Assembly: GCA_032622095.1 (NCBI GenBank)
Contig: CP136067.1
Location: forward strand, 128,667,990-128,731,989
Reading direction: 5' to 3'
Source: Siphonodentalium dalli
Taxonomy: Eukaryota > Mollusca > Scaphopoda > Gadilida > Siphonodentaliidae
Length of the DNA stretch: 64,000 nt
Shown: in pieces, positions 10,757 through 21,335 of the stretch
How positions within the stretch are numbered: the first letter of the stretch is position 1
Layout: the number at the start of each line of letters is the position of its first letter
Made by a program: the position numbers and the translations under genes
The notes under the pieces: model-generated
The model's database searches: none
What the model was told of the DNA's origin: nothing
The model's input: only the letters and a program-made list of their open reading frames with translations

Positions 10757-11840
10757 ATCGAAGACGGGATCGAAGTCGGTATACAACCGAACTGGTCTCT
10801 CGTGCTAGCTGACGAGGATAGCAACCTGGTCAGGATATTCTGATAAAAATCAGAACTCGGTCAGATACCAAGTTTGTTAGGCTGAAAAGTCTCATTCAAT
10901 GTCACTGAATACAGATCCGAAACCAAAATTCCGCCCCCCCCCCCCATTACTATGGGAGGCCCTTTTCACATTTATTATTTATATGCGCTTAAGCGCAAAT
11001 ATGTGTCTATCAATTTATTTGCGTTTAAGCGCAAATACCTAACACTCCCTTACTTCCCTCGGATTGTTAATGATTGAGTCCATCTCATAGTATATTATGA
11101 TGGGCCCATAGTAATAGCCCCATGTACAGACTCGAAGTTGAAGAAAAAACATATTTCCATATGCATATCAGCATCTCTGTCCCTGGTGTCCCAGGAATTG
11201 GTGTTTCACTCCCAGAGCTCTAGTATATTTTATTAAAGGGATATCTCCTGCACAGATATATATACCATTTCCATGGCCATAAAAGGGGAATTAGGGGTTA
11301 CCGGCGGCTTGCTTCCTTCATATGGTGGGCCTATATAGACTTAAATTGAGTGATGTGTTTAGGCCTGTGCCATTTAAAATTAATTCAGGGGGGAATCAAT
11401 GAATATTAATTTGTATTTGCGCTTAAGCGCAAATATGATCTATTTGCGCTTAAGCTCAAATTATTTACGCTTAAGCGCAAATATTTGCGCTTAAGTGCAA
11501 ATGATAAAGGTTATTTACGTTTAAGCGCAAATATTTGCGCTTAAGCGTAAATAAATAATAAATGTGAAAAGGGCCTCTCATACATTACAACATTATTTTG
11601 TCCAGGTGGGTTATTGTCGTGCGTGAGTACGCTGTCCGACCGGGCGTGGAAATTAATGGCTGACCCGTGTACACGCCTCGGTGTGGGCACATTAAAGAAC
11701 GCTATACTAGGGTCACCAAGGGGGGGGGGGGTATAAAGTTACTCGGCCGTGGTACATGTAGCTCAGGACTGGATCAGCTCTAGTGCGTCCATTACCTGAA
11801 GGTTCCTGCGCTGAAATATCTACAGACATAATACAGATAC
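10757..11840 (+). mobile_element. tRNA-derived SINE copy, split by a later insertion
   Basis: Plus-strand parts 10757-10950 and 11589-11840 together match the uninterrupted minus-strand copy at 50510-50925. In the cleaner copy the head reads GGTAGCCGAGAGGTAGC (box A-like) and GGACCGGGATCGCAACC (box B-like). The body contains CAGGCTGAAAAGTCTCATTC and a later conserved-looking block GCCTCGGTGTG, TTAAAGAACGCTA. The tail is a run of ATACAGATACAG. A C12 and a G13 homopolymer lie in this copy. Together these fit a roughly 420-bp polymerase III SINE. Confidence 0.6.
10951..11582. mobile_element. TIR element with GCGCTTAAGCGC palindrome arrays
   Basis: Terminal inverted repeats of about 32 bp: TATGGGAGGCCCTTTTCACA at the left and TGTGAAAAGGGCCTCTCATA at the right. 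A direct repeat CATTAC flanks it (10945-10950, 11583-11588), and the undamaged SINE copy at 50.7 kb has CATTAC once, confirming insertion. Just inside both ends are repeated units ATTTGCGCTTAAGCGCAAAT. No ORF. Confidence 0.88.
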
Positions 11841-12204
11841 ATGCAGGGTAGGGTTTATGCATATTGTGTACGCACCTGCGGCACCCCACCCACACACTTT
11901 GGCATAATGTTTTTAACAGTTGGAAATTTTATGATATTGCAGTCTGAAAAATCCAGTCCAGGTGGGGTGCAAATGGAATTTTTCTTAATTGGAAAAACTC
12001 CGTCTGCTCATCTACTTATATAATTATATACGTATAGATGATCTGCTCATGCATATATTATACAAGGGGTGGTTGGAAATTAATTCTAATGTGGTACCCA
12101 CAAACGGAGAACATCTAGCTACGTCCCGTGCACAAACCAACTGAGCTATCCATATTCGATGTAATCGCAATTTCATTCTACTGTTCATTTATACTTTCGA
12201 TACA
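11841..12204. other. Intergenic, no feature seen
   Basis: No exon, RNA gene or repeat recognised between the SINE tail and the family H fragment at 12.2 kb. Confidence 0.4.
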
Positions 12205-12397
12205 CATGCAGTATAGCACGGCGGGCTATCGCCACCAAATTCACCCTCTATGGATCGTCGACCTCATTCTGCTTAGGCATTGAGCAACTGCTATGTGGGA
12301 GACATATATGACCAGATTGAAGTTCCCCAATTGAAGTTGGTGATTTTCATCCATTAGCCACCTCGATTATGCATTTTTATCTTCTGCAAATTAGTAT
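12205..12397 (-). repeat. Family H repeat fragment, left of satellite element
   Basis: Inverted relative to the 600-1104 copies: AAATTCACCCTCTATGGATC, CTCATTCTGCTTAGGC, then GTTCCCCAATTGAAGTTGGT matching the 780-830 segment. Continues at 13112-13165 (AGGGAAAAAGTAAC), so the GATATC element is inserted in it. Confidence 0.6.
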
Positions 12398-13111
12398 GGG
12401 GAACCGTTCTTGTATTTATTATCTATTTAGTGATATCAATAACTCATTTTATGATATCACTAAATGAATATATGATATCACAAAATCGAATATATGATAT
12501 CATTAAATATTTTATGATATCACAAAATTATTTTAAGATATCACGATTTCCAATTTGTGATATCATAAATTCATATTTTGATATCGCATAATCGAATATA
12601 TGATATCACAAAATAGTAAGCATTTAGTGATATCATTAATTCGATTTTGCGATATCATAAATTCGTTTTGTGATATCATATATAGCATTTAATTTGTTAT
12701 ATCACTAATTCACTAAATGAATATATGATATCACAAAATCGAATATATGATATCATTAAATATTTTATGATATCACAAAATTATTTTAAGATATCACGAT
12801 TTCCAATTTGTGATATCATAAATTCATATTTTGATATCGCATAATCGAATATATGATATCACAAAATAGTAAGCATTTAGTGATATCATTAATTCGATTT
12901 TGCGATATCATAAATTCGTTTTGTGATATCATATATAGCATTTAATTTGTTATATCACTAATTCATTTTGTGATATTTTAAATGGAACATTGCATAACTG
13001 GACTACTATTATTTCAACATTTTGTAATATAATTAAATCATTTTATGATATCATAAAATCTAATTATTATTGATATCACAAAATAGGTAATAGATAGAAG
13101 AACGGCGCCCC
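12398..13111. mobile_element. GATATC-rich TIR element with an internal 253-bp duplication
   Basis: Ends GGGGAACCGTTCTTGTATTT and AGATAGAAGAACGGCGCCCC are imperfect inverted repeats. The interior consists of AT-rich words around GATATCA/TGATATC spaced about 15-30 bp apart, on average more than 25 EcoRV-type sites. A segment starting TAAATGAATATATGATATC at 12461 is repeated exactly at 12714 (period 253). No coding capacity. Confidence 0.75.
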
Positions 13112-13439
13112 ATAATATTATATAGATTAGGGGATATATAAACTGAACAGAAGGGAAAAAGTAACTAAAACAATTTAATGAGAATTGAGAATTTGTTCAC
13201 GCTCATCACTGAGTTAAGCAATGTGAAACAACGAACACTCATACTGAGTCCATGCCTCCACAACTCTGACTTTCTATACACCAGTACCAGTAATCGTATG
13301 GTCACATAACAATTTCGGAGGAAGTGCATTGTGATGTTTCCAGAATGGCAGATCAAGAATTTCGAAGGTAGTGGGTTAGAACTCATGTGTTCAGACTGAT
13401 ACGCTTCCTATATCTCTCGGTGAAAGGGCTTCCTTTTAG

Positions 13440-13545
13440 GATGTCACCGTTGCTGAGGTGGCTATGTCGAGCGAGCGACCGTATAGTCCATCACATGCTG
13501 CCTCAGTCTATATAGTGAGCGACTAGTCCATTGCATATTGTCTCA
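13440..13545 (-). repeat. Short tandem repeat overlapping the GST copy 1 stop codon and 3' region
   Basis: Plus-strand units AGTCCATCACATGCTGCCTC, AGTCTATATAGTGAGCGAC recur about every 44-50 bp; the CTCAG of the last unit contains the reverse complement of the stop codon. The same repeat follows GST copy 2 at 23455-23655 with more units. Confidence 0.7.
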
Positions 13546-13728
13546 GTCCAGTAACGTGTTCACTCTGTCCGCCACCCTTTGTTGGACGGTTGGTATTTCT
13601 GCTACAATTGATCGGTTTCTGGTTAACTTTGGGTATTTGTCTAGCATCTCGTCGTCTTTCGAAAGAATGCTACCCCCACTCTGTGCTACCAACAGGTAGT
13701 CGTAAGCTACGATATCAGCAATGGTCAC
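13543..13728 (-). CDS. GST copy 1 exon 5 with stop
   Basis: 186 nt from acceptor TCTTCACAG to TGA at 13545-13543. Starts VTIADIVAYDYLLVAQSGG and ends RVADRVNTLLD. The stop codon itself sits at the edge of a short tandem repeat that makes up the following 3' region. Confidence 0.92.
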   Translation of the reverse strand: MTIADIVAYDYLLVAQSGGSILSKDDEMLDKYPKLTRNRSIVAEIPTVQQRVADRVNTLLD

Positions 13729-16700
13729 CTGTGAAGAGAAAAAACTCTATCATAACACATGAAATCACGCAAGCCTTAAATTATTGTATTATAGATGAGG
13801 GCAGATTACATTTACTGACAAAATACAGTTGCCATATAAAATTATTTTAACAGTCAAGAAAACTTCATGGTAAGTGGAACAATAGAATATGTATTGATAA
13901 ATTGACATCTATTATATATTTTTGGAAGATCTGTGTGTGTGTGTGTGTGTGAGAGAGGGAGTGTGTGTCTGTGTGATCGCGATGAACTCGAAAACGGTGG
14001 ACCCGATTTCGATTAAACTTGGTATGTGGCGGTATTTTCGGCCGGGAAGTGGCATAGGCCTATTAATTTTCCCGTGCGACCTCACCTTGACCTTGAAATC
14101 TGGTCATTTCAAGGTCAAACGCCCGAATATCACGGGATTTCGATGAAACTTGGTATGTGGGGATACTTTCGGCCGGGGAGTGGCATAGGCCTATTAATTT
14201 GCCCGTGTGACGTGACTTTGACCTTGAAATCGGGTCATTTCAAGGTCAAACGCCCGAATATCACGGGATTTCAATGGAAATTAGTGTCTAGGGATACTTT
14301 CGTATGGGGAGTCTCATAAGCCTATTCATTTGCCCGTGTGACGTGACCTTGAAATCGGGTCATTTCAAGGTCAAATCGCGAATTTTATGGGATTTCCAAG
14401 AAATTTGATACATAGGGTTACTTTTGTCCACTGAGTGTTTTGGACGGGTCAAATTGTGACCCCGAACTGACCTTGACCTTCAAAATGATCAATTAAAGGT
14501 CAAATCGGGTAAAACCGGATGGATTTCGACGGGTGCTTTTGTCGGGTACTTTTGTTCGGGCAGTGTTTTGGACGGATCAAATCGTGACCCCACCTGACCT
14601 TGGCCTTCAAAATGGACAATTCAATGTCAAAGCCCGGACGAAGTCGGGTCACCTTCTAGTATCATATATATTCTTAATTGAATACCGATTAACTTGTTTG
14701 CGGAAAACTGCCGAACCATATGTCACAGATCAGATTAAACATTCTCGTGTTTTCAGCCTATATATATACATTGAGGATTAGGAATTTTTTTTCATCCATG
14801 TTTGCGAAATCTGTATCTGTGATAGAGGCATGCAGGTTGAGGAATATTAGATACGAGTTTGGAACATTGGAAAATGACACAAAAAATTCTACACAAATTT
14901 GTGTTCTAATATTTGAACACCGTGCATGATGGGCGAATTTCTCCAAACTATTAATTTTACATCCGTTGGAATCATCATCAAATTAGAATTGATCCAAGTA
15001 AACTGCGAAGTCTCCATACCGTATAGGCCGTGTAGCTATACACCGAACATACCTTGTCGCCAACCAAGTACCCAGATTCTCCACCGTATTGGCCCGCCAT
15101 CTTTTCCAATGTTGTAAGGACTCGGGGAAGATAAATTTCTCGAAAATCACTTCGCATTTTGACCTATAAAATATAGAGTAACAAGTGGAATCAATATAAA
15201 TTTAAGACTTAAGGTTGCTGAAAATAATACTATCAGGGATAGCATTTGGCGAATGATAAAATAATTGGGCAAAGCATATTTTCATTTGGCAAATTATTTG
15301 GCAAAAGTAAATTTCGGTCCATCGTGGACCCATGAGTCGAGTGAGTTAGATGGGTACATACTCCCATTTTGGCCATTTAGAATACAACGCTATCACGAGT
15401 CGCCCCAACTAAAACAGAAGGTTATATACTATTGCGAGTCAGCCATTTTGATAAAGAAGATGGGCTAGCTCCCTACCCATCCAAACCAATGAAAACAAGA
15501 GGTGATATGTCAATAGGAATTAAGGCTAAGTTATGGATAAACGTATTTATCACATAATTTGGCCATAAAAGCAGTTTCATAATTATCGGTAATAGACACG
15601 TTTAATATCAGCGCGTGCGATGACGTCACGGCGTTCTTCAAATAACTTGCGATCGCTGTAGTTTATGATTGTTGTTTTCGATGAATATTTCGCGTTGCTT
15701 CGGGTTTATTTGATCATGTGATAAAAGGTATCTCACACTCGTCCTATTTTATACGTAATTTATCAACCTCGTCCTCTAAATTCTATTTGAGCCTCGGTAA
15801 ACCTCGGCTCAAATCGAATTTAGTGAACTCGGTTGATAAATTCCGTATAAAATAGAAACTCATGTGAGATCCTCTATTTATTCACCAGGGGTGTTTAGTT
15901 ACATCACAGGAGCTTGGAATCCTGTGGTTACATATAACCATGCATTGCGCTCAAGCACAATTAATTGCGCTTAAGCGCAATTAATTGTTCTTAAGTGCAA
16001 TTGATTGCAGTTAAGCGCAAATGATTGCGCTTAAGCGCTAATAATTACGCTTAAGCGCAAATAATTGTGATTAAGCGCAATGATAGTGCAATCAATTACG
16101 CATAAGCGCAATTAATTATTAAATGTGAATTTGGCCTCCCATACAATATTTGGTTCGAACTTCGAACCATTGTAACAGGGTAACTTGTGATTTCTAAATT
16201 TGACCGAAATCTTCAAAGGATGAAAAGTACACAGTTCACACAACAGAGGAGCGGATGAGCCCCGATAAATATGTAAACCCGTGCTATAATGTCAGTATAC
16301 TTACTATACGATCGGGATCTTTTTCGTAGAACATAGCAGCTAAATGGTCCATTATATCGTGGAACGTCAGCACCATGACGTCAACGCGCATGCGTTCTTT
16401 GTCATTTGTGCCGCCGAGATCTGTGGTGAGATATGATGGTGCATGAGATTGTTTTGCAAGAGATACACAACATGTAAGTTTACAAACTAATAAACGGTGT
16501 GCACAGAAACCCAAGTGTCGCATGAAAGAATCACAAACAATGGACATCATGTCACAAAAGGGAATCAGGTAGACAGAAAAATACACACACCGCAATATAG
16601 ATAACTATTGCTGAAACATACGCTCCCTTAATAATTCAGGAGTCTTTATTCAGCATCGGAAGGGATTATGCGCAATTTGATTTTAGACAGGGTATTTAGT

Positions 16701-19241
16701 GTACAGTAGCCCTTTAATTTTGAAATTCAGATTGTGTACATTTCCCGGAATATATAGCCGATGACTTTCCCTGATGTTTTATCAAATGTCGTCAAGAGCA
16801 TAGGTCATGCAACAGGGTATAAGTCGTTACTTTCGACTTGACTTAAAGGTACTCAATCCGATTCGATGGTCGCCATATCATCATACTCCAACAACAACAA
16901 CAACAACCACATTTTTTGAAATGCCGCTTCAGTTATCAGAATCGATTAAATGCCCCATATAATAATGCTAACCACGGTCAACTGTAGTATAAAATTGCAC
17001 AAAACCTGTTATTTATCAATCAACATTTTGTTGAACGAAATTTTGCCGGTTTGTCAAAATATCTGACACAAAAAAAGCCACTTGATTTTAGAGTTATCCA
17101 TCTTTATCCGCAATTTGGTCCGAGACCGTCTTCTCGTCGACTTTTTACTGGGCCACTAAAGTATCGGTGGTGAAAAATAATAGATTTCACAAATCGATAT
17201 CTGATCACACTGAGCTTTGTTGGGTGGGTTCCTCGACTCAAATCAAATATTTTTACCTCCGAAGCCAAGGAAATAGTAATTTTCGAGCGTTAATTCGGAT
17301 TATGCATGGACATCAGTAAGTTGTGATGCATGTGGACAATGGTTTATATTTTCCTTCCCCGTGCAGTAACTTTCATCTGAAAGCGCTCTTTATAATTTAG
17401 ACTAAAGCATCCACAGTTCCATTAGAGCAACATTTATACTTTCCACCCAAAGTGCAGATTGCGCTACGATTATTTGCAACGCAATTAATTATTATCACCC
17501 CTGCTCTAAAAACAATTCACCCCTGAAACGAGGCAAGGTCATTGTATACATGTATAATCACTCACCAAATTGCCTTCCAAGATAATTGAAGATAGCCATG
17601 GTGTGTGGTATAACTTCCCCATCAACTTCGAGAAGAGGTACCAATCCAAACGGCGTGTCTGGAAAGAGAGAGGCTATATTATAACGCTCAATGGGTCACT
17701 CGCACGTATTTTTTTGTTGGTATGATTAAGTTACCCATGCAGGTTCCCAAAATTGTGATAAAGTTACACAATTTGGAATTGTGATAAATTTACCCAAGCA
17801 GGTTAGTCAAATCTACGACATGGATGGTATTTTAAAGTGAATGAGGGAAATGTACGATCCTTTTTGTCAAGAGTCCTGATTAACCGTTAATTTATAAATA
17901 TTATATTATATAGCATAGTAGTCGGTCATTTTTTTATTTAAAAAATGGTCAAATGGTCATGTGTACGTTTGATTAACTGGGTAACTTCATCACGGTTATC
18001 ACCAGCGTGTCTAACTTTATCACAGAAAACCAATGAGAGCGACCAATTCATCATTAGACTGACACTGACATTTTAATACCAGTAAAATATGCTGCAAAAT
18101 TCCCATCAATCTTTAAAGTTATGTGAAACACTGAGGTGTTCGACAGAATAAAATTAGCAAATAATCCTGAATAATCACGCCAAATTTATTTTCATCAATT
18201 TGATATCTATATAGGCAGAAAACAGCGTCTAGTATATAAACGAATTGCACATGTACAGTTACTTATATTGCCGGATTGTCAATATAATATCTAACGCCAG
18301 AGCCACTTGATTTTAGAGTTATCCATATTCATCCGCAATTTGGTCCGAGACCTTTGGTTTGACGACTTTATTTTACCGGGTCTCCAATAACTACACATCT
18401 CGAGAAATAACAAATTTCAAAAATCGATATCAGATCACTCTGGCCTTTGATGGGTGGGTTTCTCGACTCAAATAAAATATTTTTTTATCACCGAAGCCAA
18501 AGAAATAGTAATCTGAGAGCGTTAATTCGGATTATACATCTTTAATATATTCTGCTTTGCAAAATTCCCATTAATCTTTAAAGTGATGTCAAACACTCCG
18601 CTGAGGGATTCAGAATGGAATAGCAAATAATCACGCCAAAAATAGTGTATGGATATCGAAAATAGCCAGAAAACAGTATAAACGAATTACACACCTTGAC
18701 TAATTGTTGGCGGAGTCATTGCCGTATGTTAACCACTCGCTGATTCGTCCCGAATAAAGTAGTAAATATTTACATTTGTGCTTTGTTCATACGTTGTGTT
18801 TTCTGAAATGGTACACCCGATGTACTCGGAATTTTCGAAAATTTTAGTTGAATGCTACATTATTGCAGGAGACAGAGTGTTTGAATACTAATTTATCGGA
18901 TTTATTCACTGAAATAAGTGTAACAGACTGACTTGCTTCCATGTTGGACATTGTCACTATACATACATACATACTGTTATTCCGCCCGTATGCGCGTACC
19001 CTATAGCTTCAGCAGAATTGTCCACCATGTATGTACTATTATGCCACCCAGTATACTTATTTGGACCCCGAGAGTAATTTATATGTATAACGTTACCTGG
19101 TTTCATCTTCAGCCATTTATCTTTGTCTTTACCAAAATCCAATAAAACGTCTTCGAAGTCCACATTTGCTACCTTGAAAATCAAACGTATTGCTTCACCC
19201 CTCCCTCGGAAATTGAAGTAAGTTAGTTTATAGGACGCCAT
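13543..19241 (-). CDS. Sigma-class glutathione S-transferase, copy 1 (five exons)
   Basis: Exons 19241-19097, 17658-17566, 16420-16305, 15163-15053 and 13728-13543 join to 651 nt, 216 residues plus TGA. An in-frame TGA just upstream of the ATG supports this start. Residues 1-80 form the thioredoxin-like GST_N domain with catalytic-type Tyr8 (KLTYFN) and cis-Pro56 (GLVPLLEVDG); residues 81-216 form the helical GST_C domain with LVGDKVTIADIVAYDYLL, the N-capping helix motif. Sigma GSTs conjugate glutathione to electrophiles and some isomerise prostaglandin H2; they are cytosolic. The usual Gln-Ser pair that binds the glutathione gamma-glutamyl group is His67-Thr68 here. It is the downstream member of a tandem pair with the gene at 23651-43989. 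Exact substrate cannot be told. Confidence 0.92.
13929..14660 (+). repeat. TG microsatellite plus roughly 130-bp tandem units rich in AAGGTCA
   Basis: Within GST copy 1 intron 4. A (TG)n/(AG)n run at 13929-13975 is followed by units with ATTTCGATGAAACTTGGTAT, ACCTTGACCTTGAAATC and CATTTCAAGGTCAAA, at about 14000, 14130, 14265, then more diverged units to 14660. Each unit has two or more TCAAGGTCA-type words. Confidence 0.8.
14661..15050. other. GST copy 1 intron 4, part shared with copy 2
   Basis: Positions 14690-15045 are homologous to 24035-24380 beside exon 4 of GST copy 2 (shared words TTGTTTGCGGAAAACTGCCG, CCGTTGGAATCATCATCAAA), so this intron part was included in the gene duplication. 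Confidence 0.65.
15053..15163 (-). CDS. GST copy 1 exon 4
   Basis: 111 nt, phase 0 on both sides, donor GTATGT. Encodes VKMRSDFREIYLPRVLTTLE and ends ESGYLVGDK. Confidence 0.9.
15727..15872. mobile_element. Fold-back MITE in GST copy 1 intron 3
   Basis: Arms GGTATCTCACACTCGTCCTA-TTTTATACGTAATTTATCAAC and the inverted GTTGATAAATTCCGTATAAA-ATAG, ending CATGTGAGATCC; the centre is GAGCCTCGGTAAACCTCGGCTC. Copy 2 lacks it here. Confidence 0.7.
15935..16143. mobile_element. Partial copy of the GCGCTTAAGCGC element
   Basis: Repeated AATTGCGCTTAAGCGCAATT units followed by a terminus ATTAAATGTGAATTTGGCCTCCCATA resembling the right end of the element at 10951-11582. The left terminus is not recognisable. 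Copy 2 of the GST locus reads straight through the corresponding sequence (TTTGGTTCGAAC), so this inserted after the GST duplication or was lost from copy 2. Confidence 0.65.
16305..16420 (-). CDS. GST copy 1 exon 3
   Basis: 116 nt between acceptor CACCACAG and donor GTAAGT. Encodes LGGTNDKERMRVDVMVLTFH and DIMDHLAAMFYEKDPDRI, the first helices of the GST_C domain. Confidence 0.9.
16847..17309 (+). mobile_element. AGGTACTCAATCC MITE (family T), near full length
   Basis: Starts AGGTACTCAATCCGATTCGA after TTAA (16843-16846), includes a CAACAACAACAAC run, TTGATTTTAGAGTTATCCAT, GGTCCGAGACCGTC, GAGCTTTGTTGGGTGGGTTC and ends near AATTCGGATTATGCATGG. In GST copy 1 intron 2. Confidence 0.75.
17566..17658 (-). 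CDS. GST copy 1 exon 2
   Basis: 93 nt between acceptor TTTCCAG and donor GTGAGT. Encodes TPFGLVPLLEVDGEVIPHTM and AIFNYLGRQF; carries cis-Pro56 and the altered His67-Thr68 pair. Confidence 0.92.
17700..18290. other. GST copy 1 intron 1, unannotated stretch
   Basis: Two approximate copies of AATTGTGATAAAGTTACAC-type sequence at 17740-17805; the same words follow exon 2 of GST copy 2 (41755-41810). Positions 18095-18180 are a fragment of repeat Q (AAAGTTATGTGAAACACT). No exon. Confidence 0.45.
18291..18545 (+). mobile_element. Family T MITE, 3' part
   Basis: GCCACTTGATTTTAGAGTTA to GTTAATTCGGATTATACATC followed by TTTAA. The left half of the element is missing. Confidence 0.65.
18546..18870 (-). 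repeat. Repeat Q copy
   Basis: Begins AAAGTGATGTCAAACACTCC, contains GTAGTAAATATTTACA, and resembles 55160-55460 and (inverted) 61618-61800. Its first about 60 bp is the unit amplified at 61798-62316. Confidence 0.6.
19097..19241 (-). CDS. GST copy 1 exon 1
   Basis: 145 nt: 48 codons plus one base, donor GTAACG at 19096. Starts MASYKLTYFNFRGRGEAIRL, the sigma/HPGDS-type N-terminus with Tyr8, and ends KWLKMKP. Confidence 0.92.
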
Positions 19242-19427
19242 ATAAATTTTTCAAGACACCATGTGAACCACACAGCATAGATCGCGTGGGCACTGTTTAC
19301 CACCCGCCAATATGTAAATCAGAGTTTGCATTGCTCAAAAGAAGGTCACATTAATATAAGGTATACTGTGAAACTTATTGCTTGTGTATCAGGTGGCGAT
19401 TCACTATTGAGCTCCTTATTTACTTAC
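19242..19427 (-). other. GST copy 1 5' leader region with possible leader intron
   Basis: Conserved with copy 2 (43990-44149), including a donor-like GTAAGT at 19427-19422 and at 44149-44144 and a TTCACAG acceptor-like word about 50 bp later in both. A very short leader intron is possible but not proven. Confidence 0.35.
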
Positions 19428-19535
19428 CATACAACGCTTATCGCAATGCGCGTGTGAAACATTTGCAGAGGGTATTGTATTGTATACAAATGAAATTGTA
19501 ATTATATATACTTGTACAATCAGGGAGGTCATGAA

Positions 19536-19541
19536 TTTATA
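19536..19541 (-). promoter_or_regulatory. TATA box of GST copy 1
   Basis: Minus strand ACGGTATAAATTC, about 300 bp upstream of the ATG. The equivalent GCGGTATAAATAC is conserved at GST copy 2 (44262-44257) in otherwise alignable sequence, which supports a core promoter. Confidence 0.55.
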
Positions 19542-19814
19542 CCGTCATGGTTCATAGCGCTAATTGTATAGCTTATATTGTTATTAGATATATATATATA
19601 TATGTCCACTATAATAGTGTGTTAGATATATATATTCATGCATGTATATTCCAAGTTTCATGAAACAGAACCAAAGCAAATTGGGGTGGTGATTGTGCAT
19701 GTGCTCCAATTCTGAACGTTCACTGAAAGCTGCTGAGCAGAAAAGCATTATGCATTACATGGGCACTATAAGTCTTCATAACCTGGTTCATATAATGTGT
19801 GTCTGTCTCTCAAC

Positions 19815-20715
19815 TAGATGGTGTCATGAATTTCTACTCTTAGCTAACGCCCGATCGTATTCCACCAGTACAAAGTCTTGGAACTTTTTGAAGTTTTAAG
19901 TCGAAAAAATAACGCGGGGAATATATTTCTTTGTTATATGAGCTATTCCTCAATAATGTACTTCACTGGAGGTGAAGGTCCCAACTCGAAATTTCACGAT
20001 TTAAGTGACTTTGTGAGCGATTATGCTTTGCGTCGTGTACATTATTATATAGAATGTCTCCTGGGTAATTAATTCAATGTTGATTGCGATATCGGCTCAC
20101 GGTAGTCACAGGAAAACATTCAACAGATAATATATTTATTTCATACCTACATTGCTGGAGAAGACATTATATACATAATACAATAAGAATACTGGTTTCG
20201 TACAAAATGATGATGTGGGATAATACAGATATTCTTCCTTGGTGTGGATGTCTAAGTATGAACACGATCGATCAGTTGGCACATAACATAGATAAAATAG
20301 GCAGAATCCAGGATGATTTGGTCTAGGTTCTTTGTCATGACGTCGGGTGGATTCAAGCAGTTGCTTCCATGGATCGGGGATGCGAGTATTGAACCGTCAT
20401 CTCCCTGGTCCAAGTACAGAACTGTACCCACACCGAATCGGTTAATTATACATGTATGCTCCAATAATATATATAGGCATTCCTCAATCCTGGTCGCAAG
20501 CAAACGGTCGTCTGTGCAGTGCCGCATGGCGTGCAGTAATTCATTACTAAATGAGTTAGTACAAGCACAACAGGGGCGATGGTTGTTCTGTTTTTGACTT
20601 TATAAGGTTCCCTGTCAAAACTTCAGAATGGTCTAAGGTTTTGTATACTGCATGGTGGAATATGATCTCTATATATATACGACGTTAGCCAGAGTAGATA
20701 TTCATAACATGATCT
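19815..20715. mobile_element. Long-TIR MITE family P, about 0.9 kb copy
   Basis: Left arm 19815-20095 (GTCATGAATTTCTACTC, ATTCCACCAGTACAAAG, GTACTTCACTGGAGGTGAAG) and inverted right arm 20583-20715 (TTTATAAGGTTCCCTGTCAA, GCCAGAGTAGATATTCAT) match the full palindromic copy at 54213-54726. The 490 bp between them are unlike the other copy. Confidence 0.65.
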
Positions 20716-20922
20716 ATCTCTCAACGACCTTTGCCTATAAACTTTTCGCACAAACCGCCTTCAGGGAATATATTGATGTATCCACAATATTTATTTCATA
20801 CAATTCAACATTTACAATATAAAATATGAATGGTAGTTGTTCTGATGGGGGTTGTTTCCGGTTGCGTGTGAATAATCCCACACTGTGCATTAGAGTGCAT
20901 GCATGCTTACATATATACTATA

Positions 20923-21140
20923 TTAAAAGTACTCAATCCGATTCGATTGTCCCCATACCAGCAGATTCCAACAACAACAACAACAACATTTTAATAAATG
21001 CCGCTTCAGTTATCAGAATCGATTAATTGCCCAAAATTAATGCTAACCACAGTCAACTATAGTACAAAATTTCCCAAAACCTGTTATTTATCAACATTTG
21101 GTCAACGAAATTGTGCCGGTTTGTCAAATATCTGACTATA
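20923..21140 (+). mobile_element. Family T MITE, 5' fragment
   Basis: AAAAGTACTCAATCCGATTC, CAACAACAACAACAAC, ending TTGTGCCGGTTTGTCAAATA; cut off afterwards. Confidence 0.65.
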
Positions 21141-21335
21141 TGCAAATATTTCATATTTCTGTATGCATATCTATACACGTGTGTATATATATATGTATAC
21201 ATTCCATCTGGAATCACTATCCTAACTTTGGTTCTTCAAAGAACCCACATAATTCAAGGTTTGTGGGAACACCGCCTAGCTTAAATAATGACCTAGTCTA
21301 AAATTTAACAATATGTTCACGCGTTTTGGGGTTAA

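Noticed and set aside
14008..14319. Plus-strand ORFs with repeated LGMWGYFRPGSGIG
   Set aside because: They translate the roughly 130-bp tandem units in a GST intron; two frames are open at once.
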